From Mesonia mobilis DSM 19841 (lineage in GTDB: Bacteria; Bacteroidota; Bacteroidia; Flavobacteriales; Flavobacteriaceae): a stretch of DNA of 64,000 nt. The stretch lies in contig NZ_AUHX01000004.1 of NCBI RefSeq assembly GCF_000423405.1, positions 300,864-364,863 of the forward strand, written 5' to 3'. Within the stretch, counting starts at the first letter, position 1. Every line of letters begins with the position of its first letter. Under the pieces are notes generated by a model that saw only the letters and a program-made list of their open reading frames with translations, was not told the origin of the DNA and did no database searches. Positions 24,651-34,626 of the stretch are shown one piece after another. Made by a program: the position numbers and the translations under genes.

Positions 24651-27600
24651 ATGAAGAAAAACTACTCTAAACGAAGTAGCAATGCCTATTACAAGAAAGT
24701 GTATTGGCTTGCTGCTATTTTCGTGCTATTTGCAAGCATTGCAAATGCTCAATTTACGGGAGCATATAACTTAAGCAATTGGACTTTAACTAACAATAAT
24801 CCTAGTTCTGATGCTTCAGTAAATTTGAGTGGAGCACCAAATTCATTCATTTTTACTGGTAGTGACTCTGGAAGTGGAGGTTGTTGTGATTTATACGATG
24901 ATTTCGAAATTACAGTAACCTCAACTACATCATTAAATTTTGACTACAATCATAGTAACCCGGATTTGGATGATTTTTATTATGTCATAAATGGTACAGC
25001 AACATTGGTAACCATTAATGGTAATGGTAGTCTATCGGTGCCGGTAACAGCAGGAGATACTTTTGCATTTAGGATTTATAATTATGATAATTGTTGCGGC
25101 GCAGGAGTTCTTACTATTTCTAATTTCAGTGCGGGTTCTTGTTCTATGACTGCCTCTATCACTTCGCAAACTAATATTTCTTGTAACGGAGGTTCAGATG
25201 GTTCATCTACAGTAGCAACGTCAGGAGGTGCAGCACCATATACTTATTTATGGAATGATAGTTCTGCACAAACTACAGCAACTGCAACAAATCTTACAGC
25301 AGGTACATACGAAGTAACGGTAACAGATTCTAATGGATGTACTGCTACGGCAAGTGCTACAATTACTCAACCTGCAGATTTAGAAGCCAATGGAGTTGCT
25401 ACAAACGTAAGCTGTAATGGTGGCAGTAATGGATCTATAGATTTAACCGTTACTGGAGGAACTTCACCTTATAGTTATGCTTGGGATAATTTTGCAACTA
25501 CAGAAGATCTTTCAGGATTAGCTGCAGGCACATACAATGTTACGGTTACAGACACAAATGGTTGTATTACTACAGAATCTGTAGATGTTTTTGAACCAAT
25601 CAATTTAACTATAAGTGCAAATATTACAAACACCTCTTGTTCAGACAATAATGGATCTATAGATTTAACTGTAATCGGTGGTAACCCACCATATGCTTAC
25701 GTTTGGAGTAATTCTGCCACAACTCAAGATCTATCTGGTCTTGAATCAGGAACCTATAACGTAACTGTTACTGATATAAAGGGATGTACTGAAACTTTTT
25801 CAACTTCAATTTTAACTGTTGATAATGAAGCCCCAATTGCGATATGTAATGATATCACAGTACAATTAGACAGTAACGATGAAGTTACCATTTTACCTGA
25901 AGACATAAACAATGGATCTTATGATCAAAGCATTTGGTTAAATTATGGAGACGCATCTACATATTACAGTGTTAATAGTGATGATCAAGGTTTTGGAAAT
26001 GGTACCGGTGGTACTGTTGGTTTTGTAGTGTCTACAAAAGAACCTATTTATTTTACCCCAGCTAACAGTTTAGATGATAAAGTAAGAATTGGTGATGAAC
26101 TGCATATCAATTACAAAGGCTCAAACCCTACATATTTAGATAGAACTATACAATGGAGAGGAATTGGAAATGCGGAAACGGATGTAACTTGGGAAAGTTC
26201 AAATTTCAGAAATATTTATTCAATAGAGCAATCTGGAAAAGTAAGCGGAGATTTACTAAATCCTTATTTACCATATACGATTAAGTCTACATTTTTAGTT
26301 AACGGGGTAGAGAAATACTTGTCGATCATTAATGGAGATGTAACATTTACTGATGACGACTCTCTTAAAACTTTCTACACGCTAGATGTAGCATCCGGTC
26401 AATTTAATGAATGTTCAGAACTAACATATTCAATAGACGTATCTACTTTCGACTGTTCTATGCTAGGCGATAATCAAGTAACATTAACCGTCACCGATAC
26501 AAGCGGAAATAGCGATAGTTGCACTGCAACAGTTACAGTTTTAGAAGATACAAATCCTACAGCCAACTGTGTTGCTCCATTTACTGTTTATTTAGATGAA
26601 AACGGTAATGCGCAAATTTCTGAAAGCGATATTAATGATGGTTCCTCAGATAATTGTGGTGTAGATTCAGTGAGTATTGATGTTACAGAATTTGATTGTA
26701 CGATGTTAGGCGATAACCAAGTTACACTGACAGTAACAGACGCTTCAGGAAATTCTTCTACTTGTACTACGACTGTAACTGTAGTTGACGAAATTATTCC
26801 TATCGTTCAGACCCAAGACATTACGGTATATTTAGATGAAAATGGATTAGCATCTATAGAATCGTGTGACCTTGATGATGGTTCATACGATAATTGTAGT
26901 AATGATTCTAATGATATTTATTTTACAGGAACTTTTGAAGGAGAAATCTGGAAAGCTAGTAAAGATGGCAGTACAACTCCTGAATTAATTTTCACAGATT
27001 CAGAAACTGCAGGACCAGTAGGTATAGAGGTCGACCTAACGTCTAATACAATATATTACGGAGGCGGTAATTTTCATAGTATTAAATATTTTGAAATAGG
27101 ACAAACTACAAATTCAATTTTACCGGGCTCTACTTCGGGTAGTGAAAGACACGATTTTGAAATTCACGACGGTTATGTATATTATACTTCTGATGGAGAT
27201 TTATATAAAGGAGGTATCAATTCTGGAACCGCTATTTCTATAGTTAGTACTGGAGATGTAATCGCAGGGATTACTTTAGACAAAACTAACAACACATTAT
27301 ACTATATAGCTCAAGATAATTCTTGGGGAATTGGTAAAGTTGATATTGACGGAAACAATGAAGATTATAATTATATTCCAACATCTGAAAATGCAAGAGG
27401 TGTTACTATAGATGAATCTACTCAAACCTTATATTGGAACTCTGGATCTGGAAATATATATTCATCTCCTGCAGACGCCTCTACCGCACCACAATTGTTA
27501 TATGACATTTCTGCCTATGGATCTGGAAATGGGTATCACATAGACTTAGATGGTGACGATTTATACTGGACTAAGTTCAATGATCCTAATTTAGATGATG

Positions 27601-30077
27601 TAATCTTTAAAGCTCCTAAAAATGGCTCTGGACCAGTACAAGTTTTATATAGTGGAGACTTTGGAAGTATAAGAGGTATCGCGGCTGGAAGAAATATTAC
27701 AGGAAATTCATTAAATTGTTCTGATTTTCAAATTAGTCAATCTTCTTTCGATTGTACAATGTTAGGCGAGAATGATGTGACATTAACTGTAACTGATCTA
27801 AGTGGTAATCAAAATACTGGATCTGCAACAGTAACTGTTGAAGATAACATTTCTCCAACTGCAAGTTGTCAAGATGTAACTGCATACTTAGACGAAAATG
27901 GCAATGTAACTTTAGATCCTGAAGATTTTAATGATAATTCATCAGACAATACAGATTGTTTTACATACACTATAGACCAGACAGATTTTGATTGTACGAT
28001 GCTAGGCTCTAATCCAATTGTATTTACAGTCGAAGATGCTGCAGGTAATATTGACACTTGCTTAACAACTGTAACTATTATAGATAATGAAAATCCTACA
28101 GCCAACTGTGTTGCTCCATTTACAATTTCATTAGATTCTAATGGTAACGCACAAATTTCTGAGAGCGATGTTAATGATGGTTCTACAGACAATTGCGGTG
28201 TAGATTCAGTGAGCATTGATGTTACAGAATTTGATTGTACGATGCTAGGTGATAACCAAGTAACATTAACTGTTACAGATGCATCAGGTAATTCTTCTAC
28301 TTGTACAACAACAGTAACTGTGGTTGACGAAACTAATCCTATTGCTAACTGTGTTGCTCCATTCACAATATCATTAGACGTTAATGGTAACGCACAAATT
28401 TCTGAGAGCGATGTTAATGATGGTTCTACAGACAATTGTGGTGTAGATTCTATAAGTATTGACGTTACAGATTTTGATTGTACGATGGTAGGTGAGAATG
28501 ATGTGACTTTAACCGTTACAGACACATCAGGAAATTCTTCCACTTGTACCACAACTGTAACTGTAATTGATGATATTAACCCTATTGCCAACTGTGTTGC
28601 TCCATTTACAATTGCTTTAGATGGTAATGGTAATGCGCAAATTTCTGAAAGCGATATTAATGATGGTTCTTCAGATAATTGTGGTGTAGATTCAGTGAGT
28701 ATTGATGTTACAGAACTTGATTGTACGATGCTAGGTGAAAACCAAATAATATTAACTGTTACAGACGCATCAGGTAATTCTTCAACTTGTACCACAACTG
28801 TAACTATAATTGATGATACTAATCCTATTGCTAACTGTGTTGCTCCATTTACAATTGCTTTAGACGCTAATGGTAACGCACAAATTTCTGAAAGCGATAT
28901 TAATGATGGTTCTTCAGATAATTGTGGTGTAGATTCAGTGAGTATTGATGTTACAGATTTTGATTGTACGATGGTAGGTGATAATCAAGTAACATTAACC
29001 GTGACAGACGCATCAGGTAATTCTTCTACTTGTACAACTACCGTAACTGTTGAAGACAATGAATCTCCAATAGCAACGTGTCAAGATATTACTGTAATTC
29101 TAGATAATACTGGAAATGTAAGTATTACTGCTTCAGATATTGATAATGGTTCTACAGACAACTGTGCGATCGATTCTTATGAAATTGATGTTGACAGTTT
29201 CGATTGTACGATGGTTGGTATGAATATGGTTACCTTAACTATTACAGATACGAATGGAAATAGTTCTACTTGTACTTCAACCGTAACCGTTGAAGACAAC
29301 GAACTCCCTTCGATCTCTTGTGAAGCTATTACAGTTTCTTTAGATGAAACCGGAAACATTTCGATCTTACCGGAAGATTTAGTAACCGATACTTTTGATA
29401 ATTGCGGAATCGAAAATTTAAGTTTAGATATCGACACTTTTGATTGTGAAGATATTGGAAACCCTGTTGATGTTACCATTTTTGCTCAAGACGCTAGCGG
29501 AAATATGACATCTTGTACTACAACGGTTACAGTAATCGATGATCTTGATCCGGAATTTATGTGTTTAGAAGATCAAACCGTGATGGGTAATGATGATGAA
29601 AGTTTTTACGTAGTACCAGATTTTGTTGCTAATGGAGAAGTATCTGCTATAGATAATTGTGATGGAGAAATGATTACGATTTCTCAAAATCCACCGGCAG
29701 GATCATTATTAGAAGAAGGTGAATATGATTTTACTTTTGTAACTACAGATCAAAACGGAAATACCGCAGTTTGTATTTCTACCATTACCGTAGAAACTGG
29801 AGACCTTAGTGTAAAAACTCCTGAAATATCATTAAAATCAATAGACTTATACCCTAATCCGGCAGAAAATTTCATAATCATAGATAATCCACAACACCTT
29901 CAACTTAAAGAAATGGTGATTTATGATTTAAACGGAAGAAAAGTCTTAACCTTAGATTTAGAAAATTATACTGATAATACTCAGCTTAATATTTCTAAAC
30001 TTGAAGCGGCTCAGTATTTCGCAATGATCAAGTCAACAAATAATGGTGTTGTTGTAAAAAGAATTCTTAGAAAATAA
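24651..30077 (+). CDS. Giant T9SS-secreted adhesin with SprB-like and HYR-like repeats
   Basis: An 1808-residue surface protein. A long signal peptide ends near residue 34 (FASIANAQ). After an N-terminal domain with paired cysteines (GGCCDLYDD), three SprB-type repeats span ~166-390 (CNGGSDGS...TYEVTVTDSNGC). From ~390 to 1630 run about a dozen ~81-residue repeats of the form NCVAPFT-x-LD-x-NGNAQISESD, DGS-x-DNCGVDS, FDCTMLGDNQVTLTVTD. Two are interrupted at the same loop by other domains: one of ~180 residues (~425-600), and one of ~270 residues with YWTD-like propeller blades (~751-1022). The C-terminus has SIDLYPNPAENFIIID, a type A T9SS sorting domain. The 28090-29058 part is near-identical at DNA level. 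Confidence 0.9.
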   Translation: MKKNYSKRSSNAYYKKVYWLAAIFVLFASIANAQFTGAYNLSNWTLTNNNPSSDASVNLSGAPNSFIFTGSDSGSGGCCDLYDDFEITVTSTTSLNFDYNHSNPDLDDFYYVINGTATLVTINGNGSLSVPVTAGDTFAFRIYNYDNCCGAGVLTISNFSAGSCSMTASITSQTNISCNGGSDGSSTVATSGGAAPYTYLWNDSSAQTTATATNLTAGTYEVTVTDSNGCTATASATITQPADLEANGVATNVSCNGGSNGSIDLTVTGGTSPYSYAWDNFATTEDLSGLAAGTYNVTVTDTNGCITTESVDVFEPINLTISANITNTSCSDNNGSIDLTVIGGNPPYAYVWSNSATTQDLSGLESGTYNVTVTDIKGCTETFSTSILTVDNEAPIAICNDITVQLDSNDEVTILPEDINNGSYDQSIWLNYGDASTYYSVNSDDQGFGNGTGGTVGFVVSTKEPIYFTPANSLDDKVRIGDELHINYKGSNPTYLDRTIQWRGIGNAETDVTWESSNFRNIYSIEQSGKVSGDLLNPYLPYTIKSTFLVNGVEKYLSIINGDVTFTDDDSLKTFYTLDVASGQFNECSELTYSIDVSTFDCSMLGDNQVTLTVTDTSGNSDSCTATVTVLEDTNPTANCVAPFTVYLDENGNAQISESDINDGSSDNCGVDSVSIDVTEFDCTMLGDNQVTLTVTDASGNSSTCTTTVTVVDEIIPIVQTQDITVYLDENGLASIESCDLDDGSYDNCSNDSNDIYFTGTFEGEIWKASKDGSTTPELIFTDSETAGPVGIEVDLTSNTIYYGGGNFHSIKYFEIGQTTNSILPGSTSGSERHDFEIHDGYVYYTSDGDLYKGGINSGTAISIVSTGDVIAGITLDKTNNTLYYIAQDNSWGIGKVDIDGNNEDYNYIPTSENARGVTIDESTQTLYWNSGSGNIYSSPADASTAPQLLYDISAYGSGNGYHIDLDGDDLYWTKFNDPNLDDVIFKAPKNGSGPVQVLYSGDFGSIRGIAAGRNITGNSLNCSDFQISQSSFDCTMLGENDVTLTVTDLSGNQNTGSATVTVEDNISPTASCQDVTAYLDENGNVTLDPEDFNDNSSDNTDCFTYTIDQTDFDCTMLGSNPIVFTVEDAAGNIDTCLTTVTIIDNENPTANCVAPFTISLDSNGNAQISESDVNDGSTDNCGVDSVSIDVTEFDCTMLGDNQVTLTVTDASGNSSTCTTTVTVVDETNPIANCVAPFTISLDVNGNAQISESDVNDGSTDNCGVDSISIDVTDFDCTMVGENDVTLTVTDTSGNSSTCTTTVTVIDDINPIANCVAPFTIALDGNGNAQISESDINDGSSDNCGVDSVSIDVTELDCTMLGENQIILTVTDASGNSSTCTTTVTIIDDTNPIANCVAPFTIALDANGNAQISESDINDGSSDNCGVDSVSIDVTDFDCTMVGDNQVTLTVTDASGNSSTCTTTVTVEDNESPIATCQDITVILDNTGNVSITASDIDNGSTDNCAIDSYEIDVDSFDCTMVGMNMVTLTITDTNGNSSTCTSTVTVEDNELPSISCEAITVSLDETGNISILPEDLVTDTFDNCGIENLSLDIDTFDCEDIGNPVDVTIFAQDASGNMTSCTTTVTVIDDLDPEFMCLEDQTVMGNDDESFYVVPDFVANGEVSAIDNCDGEMITISQNPPAGSLLEEGEYDFTFVTTDQNGNTAVCISTITVETGDLSVKTPEISLKSIDLYPNPAENFIIIDNPQHLQLKEMVIYDLNGRKVLTLDLENYTDNTQLNISKLEAAQYFAMIKSTNNGVVVKRILRK
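28090..29058 (+). repeat. Tandem 243-bp coding repeats in the adhesin gene
   Basis: Four copies starting near 28090, 28333, 28576 and 28819 are nearly identical, and a further copy lies at about 26557-26800. Each encodes 81 residues beginning NP-x-ANCVAPFT and ending TTTVTV. Differences are mostly synonymous. The high DNA identity suggests recent expansion and possible copy-number variation. Confidence 0.85.
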
Positions 30078-30100
30078 CATTCTTTCACTTACAGTTTACA

Positions 30101-30128
30101 AAGCCTTCCTATCTAGGAAGGCTTTTTT
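30101..30128 (+). terminator. Intrinsic terminator after the adhesin gene
   Basis: AAGCCTTCCT-atct-AGGAAGGCTT followed by TTTTT, 24 bases after the stop codon. Confidence 0.85.
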
Positions 30129-30206
30129 ATTCTTATTTCTTCGGAAATCTTTAACAATACACTGCCTATTTAATTTATATTTTAGAGTAATTAAAACTCT
30201 AGGATT

Positions 30207-31568
30207 ATGGCCTTGTTCAGTAAAATAAAAAATACCATTGGTTTACTAAAAGATGTAGATTTAGATAAATTAGCAAAGCTTAATGAGAAGATCGATCTCA
30301 AACAAGCGATGAATACTTTAGGTAACCTCGACGATAGGCAAATAAAAGGCCTTATGAAAATGCTCAACCATCAAGGTAAAAAAGGGCAACATCAACTCCC
30401 TCCAATCGATGGTGATTTTTATAATCTCGATTTAAAACTGACTGAAGAACAACGTGAACTTCAACTTAAAGTGAGAAACTTTATGGAAGATGAAGTTCGA
30501 CCTTTAGTTAATGATTATTGGAACAAAGCCAAATTTCCGTTTGAAATCATCGAGAAATTTGCCAAGCTGAATATTACCGGAGTTCCTTACGAAGGTTATG
30601 GCTGCCCAAATCTCCCTTTTTTAATGGAAGGGATCATCGCTCAAGAAATCGCTCGGGTAGATGTTTCAATTTCTACCTTTTTCGGAGTTCATAGTGGTTT
30701 AGCGATGGGGTCTATTTATCTCTGCGGAAGCGACGAACAAAAACAAGATTGGCTCCCAAAAATGCAAAAATTAGAGAAAATCGGAGCCTTTGGTTTAACT
30801 GAACCTAATGTAGGTTCTGCCGTTTCTCAAGGAATGGAAACTACTTGTAAATTTGATGGCGAGAATTGGATCCTTAACGGACAAAAAAAATGGATTGGTA
30901 ACGCCACATTTGCCGATGTGATTGTGATCTGGGCAAAAGATGTAGACTCTCACCAAGTAAAGGGGTTCATCGTAAGAAAAGAAAATCCGGGCTTTGAAGC
31001 TGAAAAAATGGAAGATAAAATGGCGTTAAGAATCGTACAAAACGCTATCATTACTCTTACCGACTGTAAAGTGCCCGAAAGTGACCGTCTGCAAAACGCC
31101 AATTCGTTTAAAGACACGGCCAAAGTTTTAAAAATGACTCGCGCCGGTGTTGCTTGGCAAGCTGTTGGTTGTGCCCGCGGTGCTTATGAGAGTGCATTAA
31201 AATATACCAGAAAGCGAGAACAATTTGGCAAACCAATCGCTTCTTATCAATTGGTACAAAACCATTTGGTTGAAATGCTATCTAATTTAACCGCGATGCA
31301 AACGATGGTTTTTAGACTTTCTGAAATGCAAGATGAAGGTATTTTAACCGATGAACATGCTTCGCTGGCCAAAGTATATTGCAGTATGCGAACACGCGAT
31401 ATTGTAAGTAGAGCTCGAGAAGTTATGGGCGGTAACGGTATTTTATTGGAACACGACGTAGCTCGTTTTGTTGCCGATGCCGAAGCCATTTACAGCTACG
31501 AAGGCACCAAAGAAATTAACTCATTAATTGTAGGACGCGCCATTACAGGATATAGCGCATTTGTATAA
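30207..31568 (+). CDS. Acyl-CoA dehydrogenase, glutaryl-CoA dehydrogenase-like
   Basis: A 453-residue FAD-dependent acyl-CoA dehydrogenase. The core (~85-450) has GAFGLTEPNVGS near 192-203, WIGNATFADVIVIWAKD near 231, TRKREQFGKPIASYQLVQNHL near 337-357, and the catalytic Glu in SYEGTKEIN near 432. These are closest to the glutaryl-CoA dehydrogenase clade. An N-terminal extension of ~75 residues (DVDLDKLAKLNEKIDLKQAM) is unusual for the fold and recurs in flavobacterial members. It is 6 bases upstream of the hydroxyacid dehydrogenase gene, so both are co-transcribed. The electron acceptor is likely the EtfAB pair at 42558-44315. Confidence 0.85.
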   Translation: MALFSKIKNTIGLLKDVDLDKLAKLNEKIDLKQAMNTLGNLDDRQIKGLMKMLNHQGKKGQHQLPPIDGDFYNLDLKLTEEQRELQLKVRNFMEDEVRPLVNDYWNKAKFPFEIIEKFAKLNITGVPYEGYGCPNLPFLMEGIIAQEIARVDVSISTFFGVHSGLAMGSIYLCGSDEQKQDWLPKMQKLEKIGAFGLTEPNVGSAVSQGMETTCKFDGENWILNGQKKWIGNATFADVIVIWAKDVDSHQVKGFIVRKENPGFEAEKMEDKMALRIVQNAIITLTDCKVPESDRLQNANSFKDTAKVLKMTRAGVAWQAVGCARGAYESALKYTRKREQFGKPIASYQLVQNHLVEMLSNLTAMQTMVFRLSEMQDEGILTDEHASLAKVYCSMRTRDIVSRAREVMGGNGILLEHDVARFVADAEAIYSYEGTKEINSLIVGRAITGYSAFV

Positions 31569-31574
31569 AATTTT

Positions 31575-32504
31575 ATGAATAAAATAGTATTGATCTGCCC
31601 AGAGAGAAACGATGTTTCTAAATGGGTAGAAAGTTTTAAGAAAGAAAATAACAACATAGAAGTAGAAATTTACCCGAACGATACCGATCGGGAGCAAACA
31701 GAATTTGTAGCGACGTGGAATCCGCCGGCCGATGCTTTTGAAAAGTTTCCGAATTTAAAAGTGATCGCTTCAATGGCGGCCGGTGTAAAACATATTACTT
31801 CAAAAAAAATACCGAATAATGTAAAAGTAACACGCGTTAAAGACGATTACCTCAACTATGATCTTAGCTATTTTGTGCTGAATGCTTTACTGAATTATTT
31901 ACGAGATATGCCTTTGTATTTTCAGCATCAAGAAGAAAAAATATGGGATCGTCAAGCTTACCAACGTCCGGAAGATGTTACAGTTGGTATTTTAGGCTTC
32001 GGAAATATTGGTCAAGCTATCGGAAAATTATTGTTGAAAAATGATTTTAAAGTATTGGGTTGGTCTCGCTCAAAAAAAGATGTTGAAGGCATTGAAACCT
32101 TTAAAGAAGATGAATTAAATACATTTTTATCGAAGTCTAATGTTTTGGTTTGCATGCTTCCACACACTCCGGAAACGGAAGATATTCTGAATCAAGAATT
32201 ATTTCAAGAGTTACCGAAAGGAACTTATTTAATTAATGTTGGTCGTGGCGCGCATTTGCAAGAAGAAGACTTTCTAGAAGCTTTGGCCAACGGGCAACTT
32301 TCCGGAGCGGCTTTAGATGTCTTTAAAACAGAACCTTTACCTAAAGAACATGTTTTTTGGAATCACGATAAAATTACCATTACGCCGCATACCGCAAGCA
32401 TTACCAATCCGGCGACAATTGTGCCGAAGATGGTTGAAAACTTTCAGCGTATGCAAAACAACGAGCCGCTAAAAGACGAAGTAGATCTAGAAAAAGGTTA
32501 TTGA
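31575..32504 (+). CDS. Glyoxylate/hydroxypyruvate reductase A-like D-2-hydroxyacid dehydrogenase
   Basis: A 309-residue NAD(P)-binding protein of the D-isomer 2-hydroxyacid dehydrogenase family. The nucleotide motif GILGFGNIGQAIGK is near 138-151. The catalytic Arg is in VGRGAHLQEEDF, the Glu in FKTEPLP, and the His in ITPHTAS near 270. The sequence type is GhrA, which reduces glyoxylate and hydroxypyruvate. It is preceded directly by the acyl-CoA dehydrogenase and followed 21 bases later by an SLC13 permease. Its physiological substrate here is uncertain. Confidence 0.85.
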   Translation: MNKIVLICPERNDVSKWVESFKKENNNIEVEIYPNDTDREQTEFVATWNPPADAFEKFPNLKVIASMAAGVKHITSKKIPNNVKVTRVKDDYLNYDLSYFVLNALLNYLRDMPLYFQHQEEKIWDRQAYQRPEDVTVGILGFGNIGQAIGKLLLKNDFKVLGWSRSKKDVEGIETFKEDELNTFLSKSNVLVCMLPHTPETEDILNQELFQELPKGTYLINVGRGAHLQEEDFLEALANGQLSGAALDVFKTEPLPKEHVFWNHDKITITPHTASITNPATIVPKMVENFQRMQNNEPLKDEVDLEKGY

Positions 32505-32525
32505 TGAGTTAATACTGAAAAATAA

Positions 32526-34286
32526 ATGACGCTCTACCTCACATTTGCAATTATTGCAATAGGGATAATTCTTTTCATTAAAGATTATTTCACGATAGAC
32601 ACGACCTCGATCATCATCATGTCGCTGTTTATCGTTTCTGGCGTTTTAAATCCTGAAGAAGGTTTTGCCGGTTTTAATCATCCGGCAACGATTACGTTAG
32701 GTTGTATGTTTGTGATTAGTGCTGCCATTTTTAAATCGGGACTTATTGATGGTTTGTCGAGTAAGATCATTCGGGTAGCGAAGATCAATTACCTTTTTGC
32801 TTTGATCATATTTTGCTTATCGGCAGCGGTTTTTTCAGCATTTATCAACGATACGGCAGTAGTGGCATTATTGATCCCGATGGCGTTATTGGTTTGCCGA
32901 GAAACCAATATTCAGCCTTCGCGATTATTAATTCCTATTTCATTTTCTGCATTATTTGGTGGCACTTGTACACTTATTGGAACATCGACCAATATTTTAG
33001 TGAGTAGTTACGCTAAAAAAAGCGGACTAGAACCTTTAGGAATGTTCGAGTTTTCGCTTCCGGCTTTGTGTTTATTCACCATTGGGATGGCGTATTTATT
33101 AATCGCCTCTCCGCTACTTCTTCCGAAGCGAAAAAGCACAAAAAATTCATTAAAAAAACAAGCTGAAAAATATATTGCAGAAATTGAATTGTTAGAGAAC
33201 AATCCTGATATCGATAAAAAAATTGGGAACTCTAGCCTTAACCAAGATTTCTCTGCGCAGGTTTTAATGCTGAAGCGTAAACATCATCGGGTTTACGAAA
33301 TTAACGAAGAAACCATTTTACGAAAAGATGATGTGTTGAAGGTAATGATCAATCCGCAACATTTAGCCAAATTAAAACAGAATGCGACCTACAAATTAGA
33401 CGGCGACGAACAGCTTATTCACGATGATGCCGATAAGAAAATTTATGAAGTCATGATTCCGTATGGTTCGTCTTTATCTGGCAAATCGTTGCAACAACTT
33501 AACTTCAGAAATATTTATTACGCTTCGGTTTTAGCGATTAGGCATCGTAAAGAAATGATCACGAGAGAAGTTTCTAAAATTATACTGCGTGAAGGCGATA
33601 TGCTTTTGCTTTACACTTCCGATGAAAGTTTAAAGAAATTAGTTTCAAAAAAACTGGTGGTCACTTTATCGAAATACAAAGCGAAAAAATTCGATCTAAA
33701 AAAAGCGATCCCAACATTACTTATTTTGATCGGAGTGATTTTGGCAGCCGCCTTAAATATCACTTCCATTTTAATTAGTGCTTTGGTGGGAGCTTTACTC
33801 ATTGTAACGACCACCATTTTAAAACCCAAAGAAGCTTACGAAGCCATCGAATGGAAAGTTATTTTTATGATGGCCGGTGTACTTTCGATGGGTGCGGCTT
33901 TAGAAAAAACCGGCGGTTCAGATTTAATATCTGAACTTATTTACGATTCTATGGGCAGTTTTGACCCGAGAATCACGCTAAGTTTAATATTTTTAGTTAC
34001 CTTTTTATCTACCAATGTGTTGTCGAGTAAAGCTGCCGCTGCGTTAATGACGCCAATCGTAATTAGTTTGGCCGCAGCGATGCAAGTAAACAGTAAACCT
34101 TTTTTAATTGCGGTAATGTTTGCATGTTCGTTAACTTTTATGACGCCGGTAAGTTATCCTACCAACACGATGGTTTATGCGCCGGGTAATTATAAATTTA
34201 AAGATTATTTAAAGATAGGAACTCCGCTAAATTTTATAATTTGGGTGGCAGCATCATTTATAATTCCGTTATTTTTCCCGTTTTAA
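32526..34286 (+). CDS. SLC13/ArsB-type permease with two RCK_C domains
   Basis: A 586-residue membrane protein with the divalent-anion:Na+ symporter (DASS/ArsB) architecture. The N-terminal half has the SNT-like motif GTSTNILVSSYAKKSG near 157-172, and the C-terminal half has VLSSKAAAALMTPI near 498-511. Between them lie two ~70-residue soluble TrkA-C (RCK_C) domains (~230-285 and ~305-375, the latter ending in REGDMLLLYTSD). Family members carry dicarboxylates, sulfate or silicate, and RCK_C domains suggest ligand gating. Sulfate or an organic acid is a plausible substrate, but sequence does not settle it. It ends two bases before the DUF202 gene. Confidence 0.85.
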   Translation: MTLYLTFAIIAIGIILFIKDYFTIDTTSIIIMSLFIVSGVLNPEEGFAGFNHPATITLGCMFVISAAIFKSGLIDGLSSKIIRVAKINYLFALIIFCLSAAVFSAFINDTAVVALLIPMALLVCRETNIQPSRLLIPISFSALFGGTCTLIGTSTNILVSSYAKKSGLEPLGMFEFSLPALCLFTIGMAYLLIASPLLLPKRKSTKNSLKKQAEKYIAEIELLENNPDIDKKIGNSSLNQDFSAQVLMLKRKHHRVYEINEETILRKDDVLKVMINPQHLAKLKQNATYKLDGDEQLIHDDADKKIYEVMIPYGSSLSGKSLQQLNFRNIYYASVLAIRHRKEMITREVSKIILREGDMLLLYTSDESLKKLVSKKLVVTLSKYKAKKFDLKKAIPTLLILIGVILAAALNITSILISALVGALLIVTTTILKPKEAYEAIEWKVIFMMAGVLSMGAALEKTGGSDLISELIYDSMGSFDPRITLSLIFLVTFLSTNVLSSKAAAALMTPIVISLAAAMQVNSKPFLIAVMFACSLTFMTPVSYPTNTMVYAPGNYKFKDYLKIGTPLNFIIWVAASFIIPLFFPF

Positions 34287-34287
34287 A

Positions 34288-34626
34288 ATGAAGAAAGTAA
34301 AACTACATAACCCGTTTAAGCCCAAAGTAATCAACGAGAAAAAATTGCGCGAGCATTTGGCATTAGAGCGTACCAAACTCGCAAACGAACGTACACTTTT
34401 GGCGTATATTAGAGCCTCCTTATATTTATTGGTTGGTGGGATCGCGCTACTTAAAATTGAAGAATATCCAGAAGTTCACGGTCTTGGTTACGCATCGCTT
34501 TGCATTTGTGTGGTATTTATTATTGTGGGAGTTTGGCGTTATATTGCTTTAGAAAGAAAATTAAAAAATCTACTTTTGCCCGATGATCCTTCAGAAGAAA
34601 CTGCTGAAGAGAAAATCGAGTCGTAA
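34288..34626 (+). CDS. DUF202 family small membrane protein
   Basis: A 112-residue protein. LALERTKLANERTLLAYIR near 25-43 is the DUF202 (YidH-like) hallmark, preceding two hydrophobic segments (~45-58 and ~70-88). The C-terminus is acidic. Function of the family is unknown. It is tightly packed between the SLC13 permease (1 base) and the next membrane gene (adjacent codons). Confidence 0.85.
   Translation: MKKVKLHNPFKPKVINEKKLREHLALERTKLANERTLLAYIRASLYLLVGGIALLKIEEYPEVHGLGYASLCICVVFIIVGVWRYIALERKLKNLLLPDDPSEETAEEKIES

Noticed and set aside
27869..28795. Long open frame on the minus strand inside the adhesin gene (308 codons)
   Set aside because: It mirrors the tandem repeats of the plus-strand adhesin, has a repetitive Ser/Val/Thr composition with no known domain, and is explained by the codon bias of the repeats.
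32526..34286. Reading the SLC13 permease as a TrkH/TrkA potassium system because of its RCK_C domains
   Set aside because: The membrane halves carry SLC13/ArsB-type motifs and no K+ selectivity filter.
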